A stretch of 64,000 nt of DNA from Oscillospiraceae bacterium (GTDB taxonomy: Bacteria > Bacillota_A > Clostridia > Oscillospirales > Oscillospiraceae), in NCBI GenBank assembly GCA_017545325.1, contig JAFWOX010000027.1:1-64000 (forward strand). Reading direction: 5' to 3'. Below, piece by piece: positions 42,032 through 50,135 of the stretch. Numbering within the stretch: position 1 is the stretch's first letter; every line of letters begins with the position of its first letter. The position numbers were made by a program, and so were the translations under genes. A model generated the notes under the pieces. It ran no database searches. It was not told where the DNA came from and saw only the letters and a list, made by a program, of their open reading frames with translations.

Positions 42032-42811
42032 ATGATCACTTCCATGGATACGGCTTTTTGCCTGAAGGGGCGGACCGCCATCGTCACCGGCGGGGATACC
42101 GGCATCGGCTTCGGCATCTCGGAGGCGCTGGCGCAGAAGGGCGCCAATATCGCCATCTTCTGCCGGAACGAGAAGCGCGCGGCCGAGGCGCTGGAGAAGC
42201 TGGCCAAGTATGAGGGAAAAGCGCGTTTCTACCGTACGGACATCACCGATTTTGAAAACTGCAAGGCTTCCGTGGATGCGGTTCTGGCAGACTACGGAAA
42301 GATCGACATCCTGGTCAACAACGGCGGCGTCGCCGCCATGGGCGGAGTTCTGGATTATCCCGAGGATCTGACCGAGTGGTTTCGCTGCATCGACGTGGAC
42401 CTGAACGGCGCCTTCCGTCTCTGCTACCTGGTGGGAAAGCATATGCGGGATCAGGGCAAGGGCAAGGTGATCAACGTCACCTCCAACAGCGGCGAGATGT
42501 GCAACATCCCCTCCTTCACACCGTACAACGTGGCCAAGGCGGGCCTGAACCGGCTCACCAAGTGCCTGGCCTGGGAATGGGGTCCCTACCATATCAACGT
42601 CAACGCCATCGCCCCCGGCTATACCCATTCCAATCTCTCCTCCGGAGCCCCCAAGGAGGTGGAGGAAATGCTCACGGAGCGCATCCCCTACGGCCGCTAC
42701 GGGGAGCCCATCGAGATCGGTGCGCTGGCGGTGTACCTGGCCTCCGACGCCAGCGATATCATGACCGGCGCCGTGCTCACCATCGACGGCGGGTATTCCC
42801 TGGCGCGCTGA
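42032..42811 (+). CDS. Short-chain dehydrogenase/reductase
   Basis: A 259-residue classical SDR. The cofactor loop is TGGDTGIGFGIS, NNGG stands for NNAG, the catalytic triad is in TSNSGEMCNIPSFTPYNVAKAG (Ser, Tyr, Lys), and NAIAPGYTHS, VYLASDASDIMTGAVLTIDGG close the fold. It resembles gluconate 5-dehydrogenase and 2-deoxygluconate dehydrogenase types. Divergent from the Mo hydroxylase gene, so both may respond to the same substrate. Confidence 0.92.
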   Translation: MITSMDTAFCLKGRTAIVTGGDTGIGFGISEALAQKGANIAIFCRNEKRAAEALEKLAKYEGKARFYRTDITDFENCKASVDAVLADYGKIDILVNNGGVAAMGGVLDYPEDLTEWFRCIDVDLNGAFRLCYLVGKHMRDQGKGKVINVTSNSGEMCNIPSFTPYNVAKAGLNRLTKCLAWEWGPYHINVNAIAPGYTHSNLSSGAPKEVEEMLTERIPYGRYGEPIEIGALAVYLASDASDIMTGAVLTIDGGYSLAR

Positions 42812-42829
42812 GCAGGTATTCATGTTTTT

Positions 42830-42852
42830 GAGAAATTATTCATAATTTTCTC
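42830..42852. promoter_or_regulatory. A/T-rich inverted repeat upstream of the amino-acid importer promoter
   Basis: GAGAAATTAT and ATAATTTTCTC form an imperfect inverted repeat (one unpaired A) that ends exactly at the -35 box of the promoter at 42853-42881. It may be an operator, or a weak terminator for the SDR gene. Confidence 0.45.
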
Positions 42853-42881
42853 TTGACATTGTATAATTATGCGCTTATACT
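42853..42881 (+). promoter_or_regulatory. Promoter of the amino-acid ABC importer operon
   Basis: TTGACA (42853-42858) and TATACT (42876-42881), spacer 17 bases. The leader of about 55 bases carries a small hairpin CCCGG-TAAA-CCGGG (42891-42904). Confidence 0.85.
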
Positions 42882-42940
42882 GGGTTTCAGCCCGGTAAAC
42901 CGGGATCAGATCGATCATGTAAGGAAGAAGGATACTAAAA

Positions 42941-43780
42941 ATGAAGAAGATCTTTGCTCTGCTGCTGGCCCTTCTGCTGGTGGCGTGCTGCTTCGGCGGC
43001 TGCGCCAAGAAGGAGGCCGCCACCCTGACCGTTGCGATTTCTCCTGACTTCGCCCCCATGGAGTTTGTGGACACCTCCAAGACCGGTCAGGATCAGTACA
43101 TCGGCTTTGACGTGATGCTGGCCAAGTACATCGCCCAGGAGATGGGCCGCACCCTGGTCATCAAGCCCATGAGCTTCGACGCCTGCCAGGCCGCCGTCCA
43201 GACCGGCAATGTGGATATGTCCATCTCCGGCTTTTCCGTCACCGCGGAGCGGGCGGAAAACTACAACCTCTCCGATTACTACTATGCCGGAGAGAATGAG
43301 ACTGAGCAGGCCATCATCACCACGAAGGAAAACGGCGGCAAGCTCACCACAGCGGATTCCTTTGCCGGTCTCACCGTCGGCGCGCAGACCGCCTCCCTGC
43401 AGATGAATCTCTGCAAGGAGCAGCTTCCGGACACCGTCACCATCAAGGAGTTCTCCGATATCGGCACCGCCGTGGAAGCCCTGCGGAACGGCAATATCGA
43501 TGCCCTGGCCGTGGCCAAGGGCAATGGCGACGCCATCCTGGCCAACAATGACGCGCTGGCCTTCACCGGCTTTGAGTTCGAGGTCTCCGAGGAAGCCGAG
43601 AACAACGTTATCCTTCTGAAGAAGGGCAACGACGAGCTCACCAAGCAGGTAAACGAGATCCTGGCCAAGGCTCTCGCCGCCGGGCTCTACGGCCCCTGGT
43701 ACGAGGAAGCCAAGAAGCTGGCCGGCATTGAAACCGCCGCCGAGATCGGCTACGACGATCAGGGCCAGGTGGCCGAATGA
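42941..43780 (+). CDS. Polar amino-acid ABC transporter substrate-binding lipoprotein
   Basis: A 279-residue family 3 solute-binding protein. The lipoprotein signal is KKIFALLLALLLVACCFGGC with the Cys at residue 21. SPDFAPMEFVD, YIGFDVMLAKYIAQEMG, NVDMSISGFSVTAERAENYNLSDYYY and ALRNGNIDALAVAKG match polar amino-acid binders (Gln/Arg/Cystine type). It catches the ligand outside the membrane and passes it to the permease encoded next. A hairpin after it may keep its mRNA more abundant. Confidence 0.93.
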   Translation: MKKIFALLLALLLVACCFGGCAKKEAATLTVAISPDFAPMEFVDTSKTGQDQYIGFDVMLAKYIAQEMGRTLVIKPMSFDACQAAVQTGNVDMSISGFSVTAERAENYNLSDYYYAGENETEQAIITTKENGGKLTTADSFAGLTVGAQTASLQMNLCKEQLPDTVTIKEFSDIGTAVEALRNGNIDALAVAKGNGDAILANNDALAFTGFEFEVSEEAENNVILLKKGNDELTKQVNEILAKALAAGLYGPWYEEAKKLAGIETAAEIGYDDQGQVAE

Positions 43781-43800
43781 TCCCTGCCTAGAAACACTCT

Positions 43801-43830
43801 CCCCGTCGGGCCCTCATCGGCCCGCCGGGG
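43801..43830 (+). other. Intercistronic stem-loop after the binding-protein gene
   Basis: CCCCGTCGGGCC and GGCCCGCCGGGG pair at 11 of 12 positions. There is no U tract. Such hairpins after binding-protein genes often give higher levels of that protein than of the membrane parts. Confidence 0.6.
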
Positions 43831-43872
43831 AAATCCATATCCCGGCAAATCTGAGCTCCGGAGGTCGATACC

Positions 43873-44544
43873 TTGGACTTCTTCAGCAATATCATCAAAA
43901 TCATGCAGAAATACTGGCATGTGTTTCTGGTGGAAGGAATCAGCTATACCCTGCTCCTCAGTCTGCTCACCGTGGCCTTCGGCGCCGTGCTGGGCCTGCT
44001 CCTGTACCTGGGACGCACCGTGCGTTTCAAACCGCTGAACTGGATCTGCGTCGCCATTGTGGAGATCATCCGGGGTACGCCTATGCTGCTCCAGCTCTAC
44101 GTTGGCTATTTCATCGTGCCGAAGATCCTTCCCTTCGAAGTAACGGAATTCACCAGCGTGGCGGTAGCCCTTTGCATCAACTCCGGCTGTTATGTATCGG
44201 AGATCTTCCGCAGCGGCATCCAGGCGGTGGACAAGGGCCAGACCGAGGCGGCCCGCAGCCTGGGACTGAACGGGCGGCAGACCATGTTCCGCATCATTCT
44301 CCCCCAGGCCATCAAGAACATCCTCCCCGCCCTGGGGAACGAGTTCATCATGATCATTAAGGACACCTCCCTGGCCTCCACCTTCTTCGTGGGCGAGCTG
44401 ATGACCGCCTGCCTGAAGGTCCGGGGCAACACCTTCCTTGCCATGGAGTGCATGACCATCGTCGGCGTGATCTATTTTGTGCTCACCTTTATCCTGAGCA
44501 AGCTGCTGAGCTCCTTTGAAAGGAGGATGAAGGCCAATGACTGA
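43873..44544 (+). CDS. Amino-acid ABC transporter permease
   Basis: A 223-residue HisM/GlnP-type permease with about five membrane helices. The EAA loop is [34 protein letters not shown], and the [16 protein letters not shown] region is also diagnostic. The start is a TTG with GGAGGTCGATACC upstream. The 3' end overlaps the ATPase gene by 8 bases. It likely works as a homodimer because no second permease is encoded. Confidence 0.93.
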   Translation: MDFFSNIIKIMQKYWHVFLVEGISYTLLLSLLTVAFGAVLGLLLYLGRTVRFKPLNWICVAIVEIIRGTPMLLQLYVGYFIVPKILPFEVTEFTSVAVALCINSGCYVSEIFRSGIQAVDKGQTEAARSLGLNGRQTMFRIILPQAIKNILPALGNEFIMIIKDTSLASTFFVGELMTACLKVRGNTFLAMECMTIVGVIYFVLTFILSKLLSSFERRMKAND

Positions 44545-45289
44545 GAATCTCATCGAAACCGTCGACCTCCACAAGAGCTTTGTCATCAAGGGCAAGGAAA
44601 CGCTTCATGTCCTCAGGGGCGTCTCGGAACACATCGCCAAGGGCGAGGTGGTGTCCATCATCGGCCCCAGCGGCGGCGGCAAGAGCACCTTCCTCCGCTG
44701 CCTGAACCTGCTGGAGCGGCCGGAAACGGGGCAGATCTTTTTTGAGGGCGTGGAGATTACCAACGAGAAGGTGGATATCAACCTCCACAGGCAGAAAATG
44801 GGCATGGTCTTCCAGCATTTCAACGTCTTCCCTCACCTCTCCGTGATGAAAAACATCACCCTTGCCCCGGTGCTTCTGGGCAAGCGGACCCAGGCGGAGG
44901 CGGATGAGCAGGCGGAGTCCCTTCTGAACCGGGTCGGTCTGCTGGACAAGAAGGACGAGCATCCCAGCCGCCTTTCCGGTGGGCAGAAGCAGCGGCTGGC
45001 TATCGTCCGGGCCCTGGCCATGGAGCCGGACGTCATGCTGTTCGATGAGCCCACCTCAGCGCTTGACCCGGAGATGGTGGGCGAGGTGCTGGACGTCATC
45101 AAGGCCCTGGTGAAAAGCGGCATGACCAGCGTCATCGTCACCCATGAGATGGGCTTCGCCCGGGAGGTCTCCGACCGGATCCTGTTCATGGACGGAGGCA
45201 TTATCGCGGAAAGCGGCAGGCCTGAAGCCATCATGAACAATCCCCAGAACCCCAGGACGAAGGAATTTCTGAGCAAGGTGCTGTACTGA
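44537..45289 (+). CDS. Amino-acid ABC transporter ATP-binding protein
   Basis: A 250-residue GlnQ-type ATPase: Walker [11 protein letters not shown]-loop [12 protein letters not shown], signature [11 protein letters not shown], Walker [16 protein letters not shown] and switch His in IVTHEMGFA. It powers the importer encoded by the two preceding genes. The GGGKS form instead of GSGKS is common in this subfamily. Confidence 0.95.
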   Translation: MTENLIETVDLHKSFVIKGKETLHVLRGVSEHIAKGEVVSIIGPSGGGKSTFLRCLNLLERPETGQIFFEGVEITNEKVDINLHRQKMGMVFQHFNVFPHLSVMKNITLAPVLLGKRTQAEADEQAESLLNRVGLLDKKDEHPSRLSGGQKQRLAIVRALAMEPDVMLFDEPTSALDPEMVGEVLDVIKALVKSGMTSVIVTHEMGFAREVSDRILFMDGGIIAESGRPEAIMNNPQNPRTKEFLSKVLY

Positions 45290-45290
45290 T

Positions 45291-46730
45291 ATGGATTGGA
45301 AAACAGAAGCCCAGGCATGGATCGGAAATCGGGGCGGTGAATTCGCCGCCCTTTCCCATGAGATTTGGGAATATGCGGAGTTGAGCCTCCGGGAATACCG
45401 CTCCGCGGAGCGGTATAAGGAAAAGCTGCGGGAAGAAGGCTTCGCCATAACGGAGTCGCTGGGGGGCATCCCCACGGCCTTCTCCGGCTCCTTCGGCAGC
45501 GGAAAACCGGTCATCGGCATTCTGGGAGAATTCGACGCCCTCTCCGGCCTCAGCCAGGCCGCGGGAGAGGCGGCGCACCGCCCGCTGGTCCCCGGCGGTC
45601 CCGGCCACGGCTGCGGGCACAATATGCTGGGCGCCGCCTCCTTCGCCGCAGCCTGCGGCGTCAAGCGCTTCCTGGAGCGGAGCGGTCTGCCGGGCACCGT
45701 GATCTTCTACGGCTGTCCCGGGGAAGAGGGCGGCGCAGCCAAGGCTTATCTGGCCCGGGAGGGCGTTTGGAAGGAGCTTGACGCGGCCCTGTGCTGGCAT
45801 CCGGGGGACACCAATGAGATCACCACCGGCACAAACAATTCCTGCACCCAGGTGCTCTACCGGTTCAAGGGGATCGCCGCCCACGCCGCGGGGGATCCGG
45901 AGCACGGGCGCAGCGCCCTGGACGCGGTGGAGCTGATGAACATCGGCGTACAGTTCCTGCGGGAGCATATGAAGAGCGACGCCCGCATCCACTATGCCAT
46001 CATCGATGGGGGCGGCGTCTCCCCCAACGTGGTGCAGCCCACCGCCTCCGTTCTTTACATGGTGCGGAGCCGCGATGTGCCGGATACCCTGGCCCTGCAG
46101 GAGCGGGTGGACCGGATCGCAGAGGGGGCGGCCCTGATGACGGAGACGAGCTTTGACCGCATCTTCGTGGACGGCACCGCCAATACCCTGCCCAATCCCC
46201 CCCTGGAGGCCTGTCTGTACGCCAACATGCAGGCGGTTCCCCTGCCGGGATATTCGGAGTCGGAAAGGGAATTTGCCGTCGCTTTGCGGAAGACATACGC
46301 CGCCGAGGGTCTTCCCGGTTTGGGCGCGCAGCATGACCCGGCCATCGCGGAGGAGGTCCGGGCCCTGAGCGGGAATGGGACAAAACCCCTGAACGACTTT
46401 CTTCTCCCCTATTACAGCGGGGAGGATTTCTCCCCCGGCTCTACGGATGTGGGGGATGTGAGCTGGCTCACCCCTACGGCGCAGTTCACCGCCCTCTGCT
46501 TCCCGGCAGGCGCTCCCGGCCACAGCTGGCAGAACGTGAGCTGCGGCGGCAGCTCCATCGGGGACAAGGGCCTGCTTTGGGCAGCTCAGGTGCTCTGCGG
46601 CGCTGCGGCGGACCTTTTCTCCGATCCCGCCATCCTGGAGGCGGCAAGGGCGGATTTCCGCAGGCGCACGGCGCAGCGCGGCTATATCTGCCCCATTCCC
46701 CGGGATGCGGTCCCCTATGTGATCGAATAA
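45291..46730 (+). CDS. M20-family amidohydrolase (AbgB-like)
   Basis: A 479-residue M20 metallopeptidase/amidohydrolase. Metal and catalytic residues: GEFDALSG, GHGCGHNMLG and YGCPGEEGGAAK (the Glu-Glu pair), with the dimerisation lid between about 185 and 300 (RFKGIAAHAAGDPEHGRSALDAVELM). This layout resembles p-aminobenzoyl-glutamate hydrolase subunit B. It starts one base after the ATPase stop, so it is part of the importer operon and probably hydrolyses an imported N-acyl or peptide-like amino acid. Confidence 0.9.
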   Translation: MDWKTEAQAWIGNRGGEFAALSHEIWEYAELSLREYRSAERYKEKLREEGFAITESLGGIPTAFSGSFGSGKPVIGILGEFDALSGLSQAAGEAAHRPLVPGGPGHGCGHNMLGAASFAAACGVKRFLERSGLPGTVIFYGCPGEEGGAAKAYLAREGVWKELDAALCWHPGDTNEITTGTNNSCTQVLYRFKGIAAHAAGDPEHGRSALDAVELMNIGVQFLREHMKSDARIHYAIIDGGGVSPNVVQPTASVLYMVRSRDVPDTLALQERVDRIAEGAALMTETSFDRIFVDGTANTLPNPPLEACLYANMQAVPLPGYSESEREFAVALRKTYAAEGLPGLGAQHDPAIAEEVRALSGNGTKPLNDFLLPYYSGEDFSPGSTDVGDVSWLTPTAQFTALCFPAGAPGHSWQNVSCGGSSIGDKGLLWAAQVLCGAAADLFSDPAILEAARADFRRRTAQRGYICPIPRDAVPYVIE

Positions 46731-46747
46731 CGGCGGTCGGAGGATCG

Positions 46748-46781
46748 GGCGTGCTGCAAATGCGGCGCGCCTCTTTCTTTT
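46748..46781 (+). terminator. Intrinsic terminator of the importer operon
   Basis: GGCGTGCTGC (46748-46757) and GCGGCGCGCC (46762-46771) pair over 10 bp with two G-T pairs and a 4-base loop, followed by TCTTTCTTTT. Confidence 0.82.
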
Positions 46782-46832
46782 CGCCGCCCCGGGGCCGCGG
46801 AAGACTGCCGGACGGGGATACGCTCCTCCCGC

Positions 46833-46861
46833 TTGCTTTTGGCGCGGAAGTCCGATATAAT
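46833..46861 (+). promoter_or_regulatory. Promoter of the Fe-S aldo/keto reductase gene
   Basis: TTGCTT (46833-46838) and TATAAT (46856-46861), spacer 17 bases, about 35 bases before the ATG. Confidence 0.72.
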
Positions 46862-46901
46862 CTCAGCATCAGATCGGAACAGACGAAAAGGAGGATTTCT
46901 C

Positions 46902-48017
46902 ATGGAACACAGCTGGAAATACGTACCCAAGCTGGGCTTCGGCCTGATGCGCCTGCCCATGCTGGGAGACAAAGTGGATATCGAGCAGTTCAAGATCATG
47001 GCGGACCGGTTTCTGGAGGCGGGCTTCACCTATTTCGATACCGCCTACGGCTATATCAACGGACAGTCCGAGGCTGCCTTCAAGGAGGCTGTGATCAAGC
47101 GGCATCCCAGGGACAGCTTCACCATCGCCACCAAGCTCCCCGCCTGGGCCGGCCCCAAGACGGCGGAGGAGGCCAAGCAGATGTTCTGGACATCTCTGGA
47201 GCGCACCGGAGCGGGTTACTTCGATTTCTATCTCCTGCATAACGTCAGCGCCTCCCGCAAGCCGGTTTTCGATGAATACGGCATCTGGGATTTTGTGCAG
47301 GAGCGGAAGAAGGAAGGCCTCATCCGGCACGCGGGCTTTTCCTTCCATGATACGGCTGAGGTGCTGGACAAGGTCCTTACCGAGCATCCCGAGGTGGATT
47401 TCATCCAGCTCCAGATCAACTATGCGGACTGGGAGGATAATTCCGTTCAGTCCCGTCTCTGCTGGGAGACTGCCAGGAAGCACGGCAAGCCCGTGGTGAT
47501 CATGGAGCCGGTGAAGGGCGGCACCCTGGCCAACCTGCCGGAGGAGGTACAAAAGCCCTTCCGGGAAGGCGGGCTGGAGCCCGTGGAGGCGGCGCTCCGC
47601 TTCGCCGCCTCGCTGGATGGGGTCATCACCGTCCTCAGCGGCATGTCCACCCTGGAGCAGATGGAACAGAACCTGCGCTTCATGAAGCCCTTCCGTCCTC
47701 TTGACGATCGGGAGCGGGGCCTGATCGCCCAGGCGCTGGAGGCGCTGAAAGCCAGGCCGGGCATACCCTGTACCGCCTGCAAGTACTGCGAAAAGGGCTG
47801 CCCCCAGAACATCGCCATATCCCAGGTCTTCGCCGCCCGGAATACGGAGCTGGTGTACGGCGACTCCAGGGGCGCGAAGATGGCTTACCGTCTCGCGCTG
47901 ATGCAGGGCGGTAGGCCCTCCGGCTGCGTGGCCTGCGGCCAATGCGAGCGGGCCTGCCCCCAGAAGATCCGCATCATCGACGAGCTGAAAAACGCTGTTA
48001 TGGACTACGAGGAATGA
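46902..48017 (+). CDS. Aldo/keto reductase fused to a 2[4Fe-4S] ferredoxin-like domain
   Basis: A 371-residue protein. Residues 1-285 form the AKR barrel (FDTAYGYINGQSE with the catalytic Asp/Tyr, TKLPAWAG with Lys, LLHNV with His, GFSFHDTAEVLDKVL). Residues about 285-371 hold two Cys4 clusters, CTACKYCEKGCPQ and CVACGQCERACPQ. Such fusions, common in anaerobes, presumably use ferredoxin-level electrons instead of or besides NADPH. Substrate unknown. AAAGGAGG precedes the ATG. Confidence 0.92.
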   Translation: MEHSWKYVPKLGFGLMRLPMLGDKVDIEQFKIMADRFLEAGFTYFDTAYGYINGQSEAAFKEAVIKRHPRDSFTIATKLPAWAGPKTAEEAKQMFWTSLERTGAGYFDFYLLHNVSASRKPVFDEYGIWDFVQERKKEGLIRHAGFSFHDTAEVLDKVLTEHPEVDFIQLQINYADWEDNSVQSRLCWETARKHGKPVVIMEPVKGGTLANLPEEVQKPFREGGLEPVEAALRFAASLDGVITVLSGMSTLEQMEQNLRFMKPFRPLDDRERGLIAQALEALKARPGIPCTACKYCEKGCPQNIAISQVFAARNTELVYGDSRGAKMAYRLALMQGGRPSGCVACGQCERACPQKIRIIDELKNAVMDYEE

Positions 48018-48036
48018 TCCTTCCTCCCCAGCAAAA

Positions 48037-48075
48037 ACCGGCTGCGGCAGATGCCGCAGCCGGTATGGTTTTCCC
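48037..48075 (+). terminator. Terminator between convergent AKR and obgE genes
   Basis: ACCGGCTGCGGCA (48037-48049) and TGCCGCAGCCGGT (48052-48064) pair perfectly over 13 bp, with ATGGTTTTCC after it. It could serve both strands; the minus side has AGCAAAAA reversed to TTTTTGC. Confidence 0.8.
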
Positions 48076-48076
48076 T

Positions 48077-49357
48077 CTATTTTCTGTATTCAAACTCCAG
48101 ATCGTAGATGGAGACCGTATCTCCCTCCCGGATACCCAGATCCTCCAGCCGTTCATAGACGCCGCCCTGGCGCAGGGAACGTTCGAAATACATCCTGCTC
48201 TCGATATCCGACAGATTCACCCGCTCCAGGAGCCGCTCCAGCCAGGGTCCCTCCACGGACCATAGGCCCTTCTCGGGCTGGGAGATCTTCAGCTCCTCCA
48301 CGGTGCCCGGCGCGGCCTCCGGCTCCACATATTCCGCCTGGAACACGGGGATCGGGGGCAGATGGGCCAGCTCCCCCGCCGCCGCCTTCACCAGCTCCCG
48401 CAGACCCTGGCCCGTGGCGGCGGAGATCATGAACAGGGGCAGACCCTGCTCCGCGATATACGCCATGAACCGCTCCAGGGTCTCCTGATCCTGGGCGATG
48501 TCGCATTTATTGGCCGCCACGATCTGGGGGCGGTCCGCCAGATCGACGCTGTACTGCCGCAGTTCCTCCCGGATAGCCTTGAAATCCTCCACCGGGTCCC
48601 GGCCCTCCCTGCCGGAAACATCCACCACATGGATGAGCAGACGGCACCGCTCGATATGGCGGAGAAAATCATGGCCCAGTCCCGCGCCCTCCGCCGCGCC
48701 CTCGATGATGCCGGGGATATCGGCCAGGACAAAGGAGCTGCCCTCCCCCGCCCACACGACGCCCAGGTTGGGATAGAGGGTGGTGAAATGATAATCCGCG
48801 ATCTTGGGATGGGCCTTGCTCACCATGCTGAGGAGAGTGGATTTGCCCACATTGGGGAAGCCCACCAGGCCAACGTCGGCCAGGAGCTTCAGCTCCAGCA
48901 ACACCTCCCGCTTCTGCCCGGCCATGCCCGGCTTGGCGAAACGGGGCGCCTGACGGGTGGGGGTGGCGAAATGCTTGTTGCCCCAGCCCCCCCGGCCGCC
49001 CTTGGCCAGGATGAAGGGCTCGGAGCCGGACATATCCACGATCACCGCCCCGGTCTCCTTATCCCGCACCAGGGTGCCCCGGGGGACCCGGATCACCAGA
49101 TCCGCCCCATCCTTGCCGGAGCGGAGGCCGCCCTGTCCGTCCGCCCCGGGCTGGGCGGAATACTTGCGCTTGTAGCGGAAATCCATGAGGGTGGACATGC
49201 TGTCGTCCGCCTGCAGGATAATGCTGCCGCCCCGGCCCCCGTCTCCCCCGTCCGGTCCGCCGGCCGCCACATATTTTTCCCGGTGAAAGGCTACGGCGCC
49301 GTTGCCGCCCTTCCCGGCGATCACGGTGATCGCCGCCTGATCCACAAACATCGGCAT
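48077..49357 (-). CDS. obgE: GTPase ObgE/CgtA
   Basis: A 426-residue Obg GTPase acting in 50S ribosome assembly and stress/sporulation control. The glycine-rich Obg domain (GKGGNGAVAFHREKY, GGPDGGDGGRGGS) spans 1-158; the G domain has G1 GFPNVGKST, G3 DIPGI and G4 NKCD; the C-terminal OCT domain (about 345-426) is present, as in Gram-positives. ATG at 49357 has AGGAG at 7 bases. Third gene of the rplU-rpmA-obgE unit. Confidence 0.96.
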   Translation of the reverse strand: MPMFVDQAAITVIAGKGGNGAVAFHREKYVAAGGPDGGDGGRGGSIILQADDSMSTLMDFRYKRKYSAQPGADGQGGLRSGKDGADLVIRVPRGTLVRDKETGAVIVDMSGSEPFILAKGGRGGWGNKHFATPTRQAPRFAKPGMAGQKREVLLELKLLADVGLVGFPNVGKSTLLSMVSKAHPKIADYHFTTLYPNLGVVWAGEGSSFVLADIPGIIEGAAEGAGLGHDFLRHIERCRLLIHVVDVSGREGRDPVEDFKAIREELRQYSVDLADRPQIVAANKCDIAQDQETLERFMAYIAEQGLPLFMISAATGQGLRELVKAAAGELAHLPPIPVFQAEYVEPEAAPGTVEELKISQPEKGLWSVEGPWLERLLERVNLSDIESRMYFERSLRQGGVYERLEDLGIREGDTVSIYDLEFEYRK

Positions 49358-49371
49358 AATTCTTCTCCTAC

Positions 49372-49402
49372 GGAAAAGGCCAGCTGCAACGCAGCTGGCC
49401 TT
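49372..49402 (-). terminator. Hairpin between rpmA and obgE (attenuator)
   Basis: AAGGCCAGCTGC and GCAGCTGGCCTT make a perfect 12-bp stem with an AAC loop (49376-49402), followed on the minus strand by TTCC. A partial terminator here would reduce obgE message relative to ribosomal protein message. Confidence 0.6.
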
Positions 49403-49415
49403 GTTCATCGGCTCG

Positions 49416-49685
49416 TTATTCGGCCGCCTCGGTCACTTCGTAAACGGAGACCTTCTTGCGGTTCCGGCCCAGACGCTCGTAACGGACGATGCCGTCCTTC
49501 AGCGCGAAGAGGTTGTAGTTGCTGCCGCAGCCCACATTGGTGCCGGGATGAATCTTCGTGCCGCACTGGGTGTACAGGATGTTGCCGGCCAGAACGAACT
49601 GCCCATCGGCCCGCTTTGCTCCAAGACGCTTGGACTTGCTGTCCCGCCCGTTCTTGGTGGAGCCCATTCCTTTTTTATGTGCCAT
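49416..49685 (-). CDS. rpmA: Ribosomal protein L27
   Basis: An 89-residue L27, whose N-terminal tail reaches the peptidyl-transferase centre. It begins [20 protein letters not shown], followed by [19 protein letters not shown] and RKKVSVYEV. The tail begins directly with AHKKG, without the roughly ten-residue extension ending in FFA that Firmicutes with the Prp protease carry. It follows rplU by 15 bases with no prp gene between. Confidence 0.97.
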   Translation of the reverse strand: MAHKKGMGSTKNGRDSKSKRLGAKRADGQFVLAGNILYTQCGTKIHPGTNVGCGSNYNLFALKDGIVRYERLGRNRKKVSVYEVTEAAE

Positions 49686-49700
49686 GGTATCTCCTCCTTC

Positions 49701-50021
49701 TCAGCCGACCGTGATGGCGTCGATCTGGACCTGGGTATAGGGCTGACGATGACCCTGACGCCGGCGGTAATTCTTCTTCGCCTTGTACTTGAAAACATGG
49801 ATCTTCTTGGCCTTGCCGTTCTTGATCACGTTGGCGGTGACCGCGGCGCCCTCCACCAGGGGCGCGCCGATGACGGCTTCCTTTTCATCATCCAGGACGG
49901 CCAGGACCTGATCGAAGGTCACGGTATCCCCGGCTTCCACCGGCAGCTTTTCCACGAACAGAACGTCGCCGCTCTTCACGCGGTACTGCTTGCCGCCGGT
50001 CACGATGATCGCATACTGCAA
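49701..50021 (-). CDS. rplU: Ribosomal protein L21
   Basis: A 106-residue L21 ([20 protein letters not shown] at the start; [20 protein letters not shown], a basic 23S-binding segment, near the end). The start is a TTG at 50021 preceded by GGGAGAGAG; an in-frame ATG six codons upstream has no SD, and the family N-terminus aligns with the TTG. Transcribed from the promoter at 50107-50135 with an ~80-base leader that may hold the L21 autoregulatory structure. Confidence 0.95.
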   Translation of the reverse strand: MQYAIIVTGGKQYRVKSGDVLFVEKLPVEAGDTVTFDQVLAVLDDEKEAVIGAPLVEGAAVTANVIKNGKAKKIHVFKYKAKKNYRRRQGHRQPYTQVQIDAITVG

Positions 50022-50106
50022 AATATCTCTCTCCCTCATAAAAAGGCTCGCTGTCGGGGGCGCGGCGCAAGCCGGCTTTTCTTTGCCCATTCAAAGCGGC
50101 TTAAGA

Positions 50107-50135
50107 AGTATACCATCGGCGCGAAGGCCTGTCAA
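50107..50135 (-). promoter_or_regulatory. Promoter of rplU-rpmA-obgE
   Basis: TTGACA (50135-50130) and TATACT (50112-50107) on the minus strand, spacer 17 bases. The -35 overlaps the stop codon of the upstream permease gene. The ~80-base leader contains AAAAGCCGGCTTGC and may hold an L21-leader type structure, not proven here. Confidence 0.85.
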
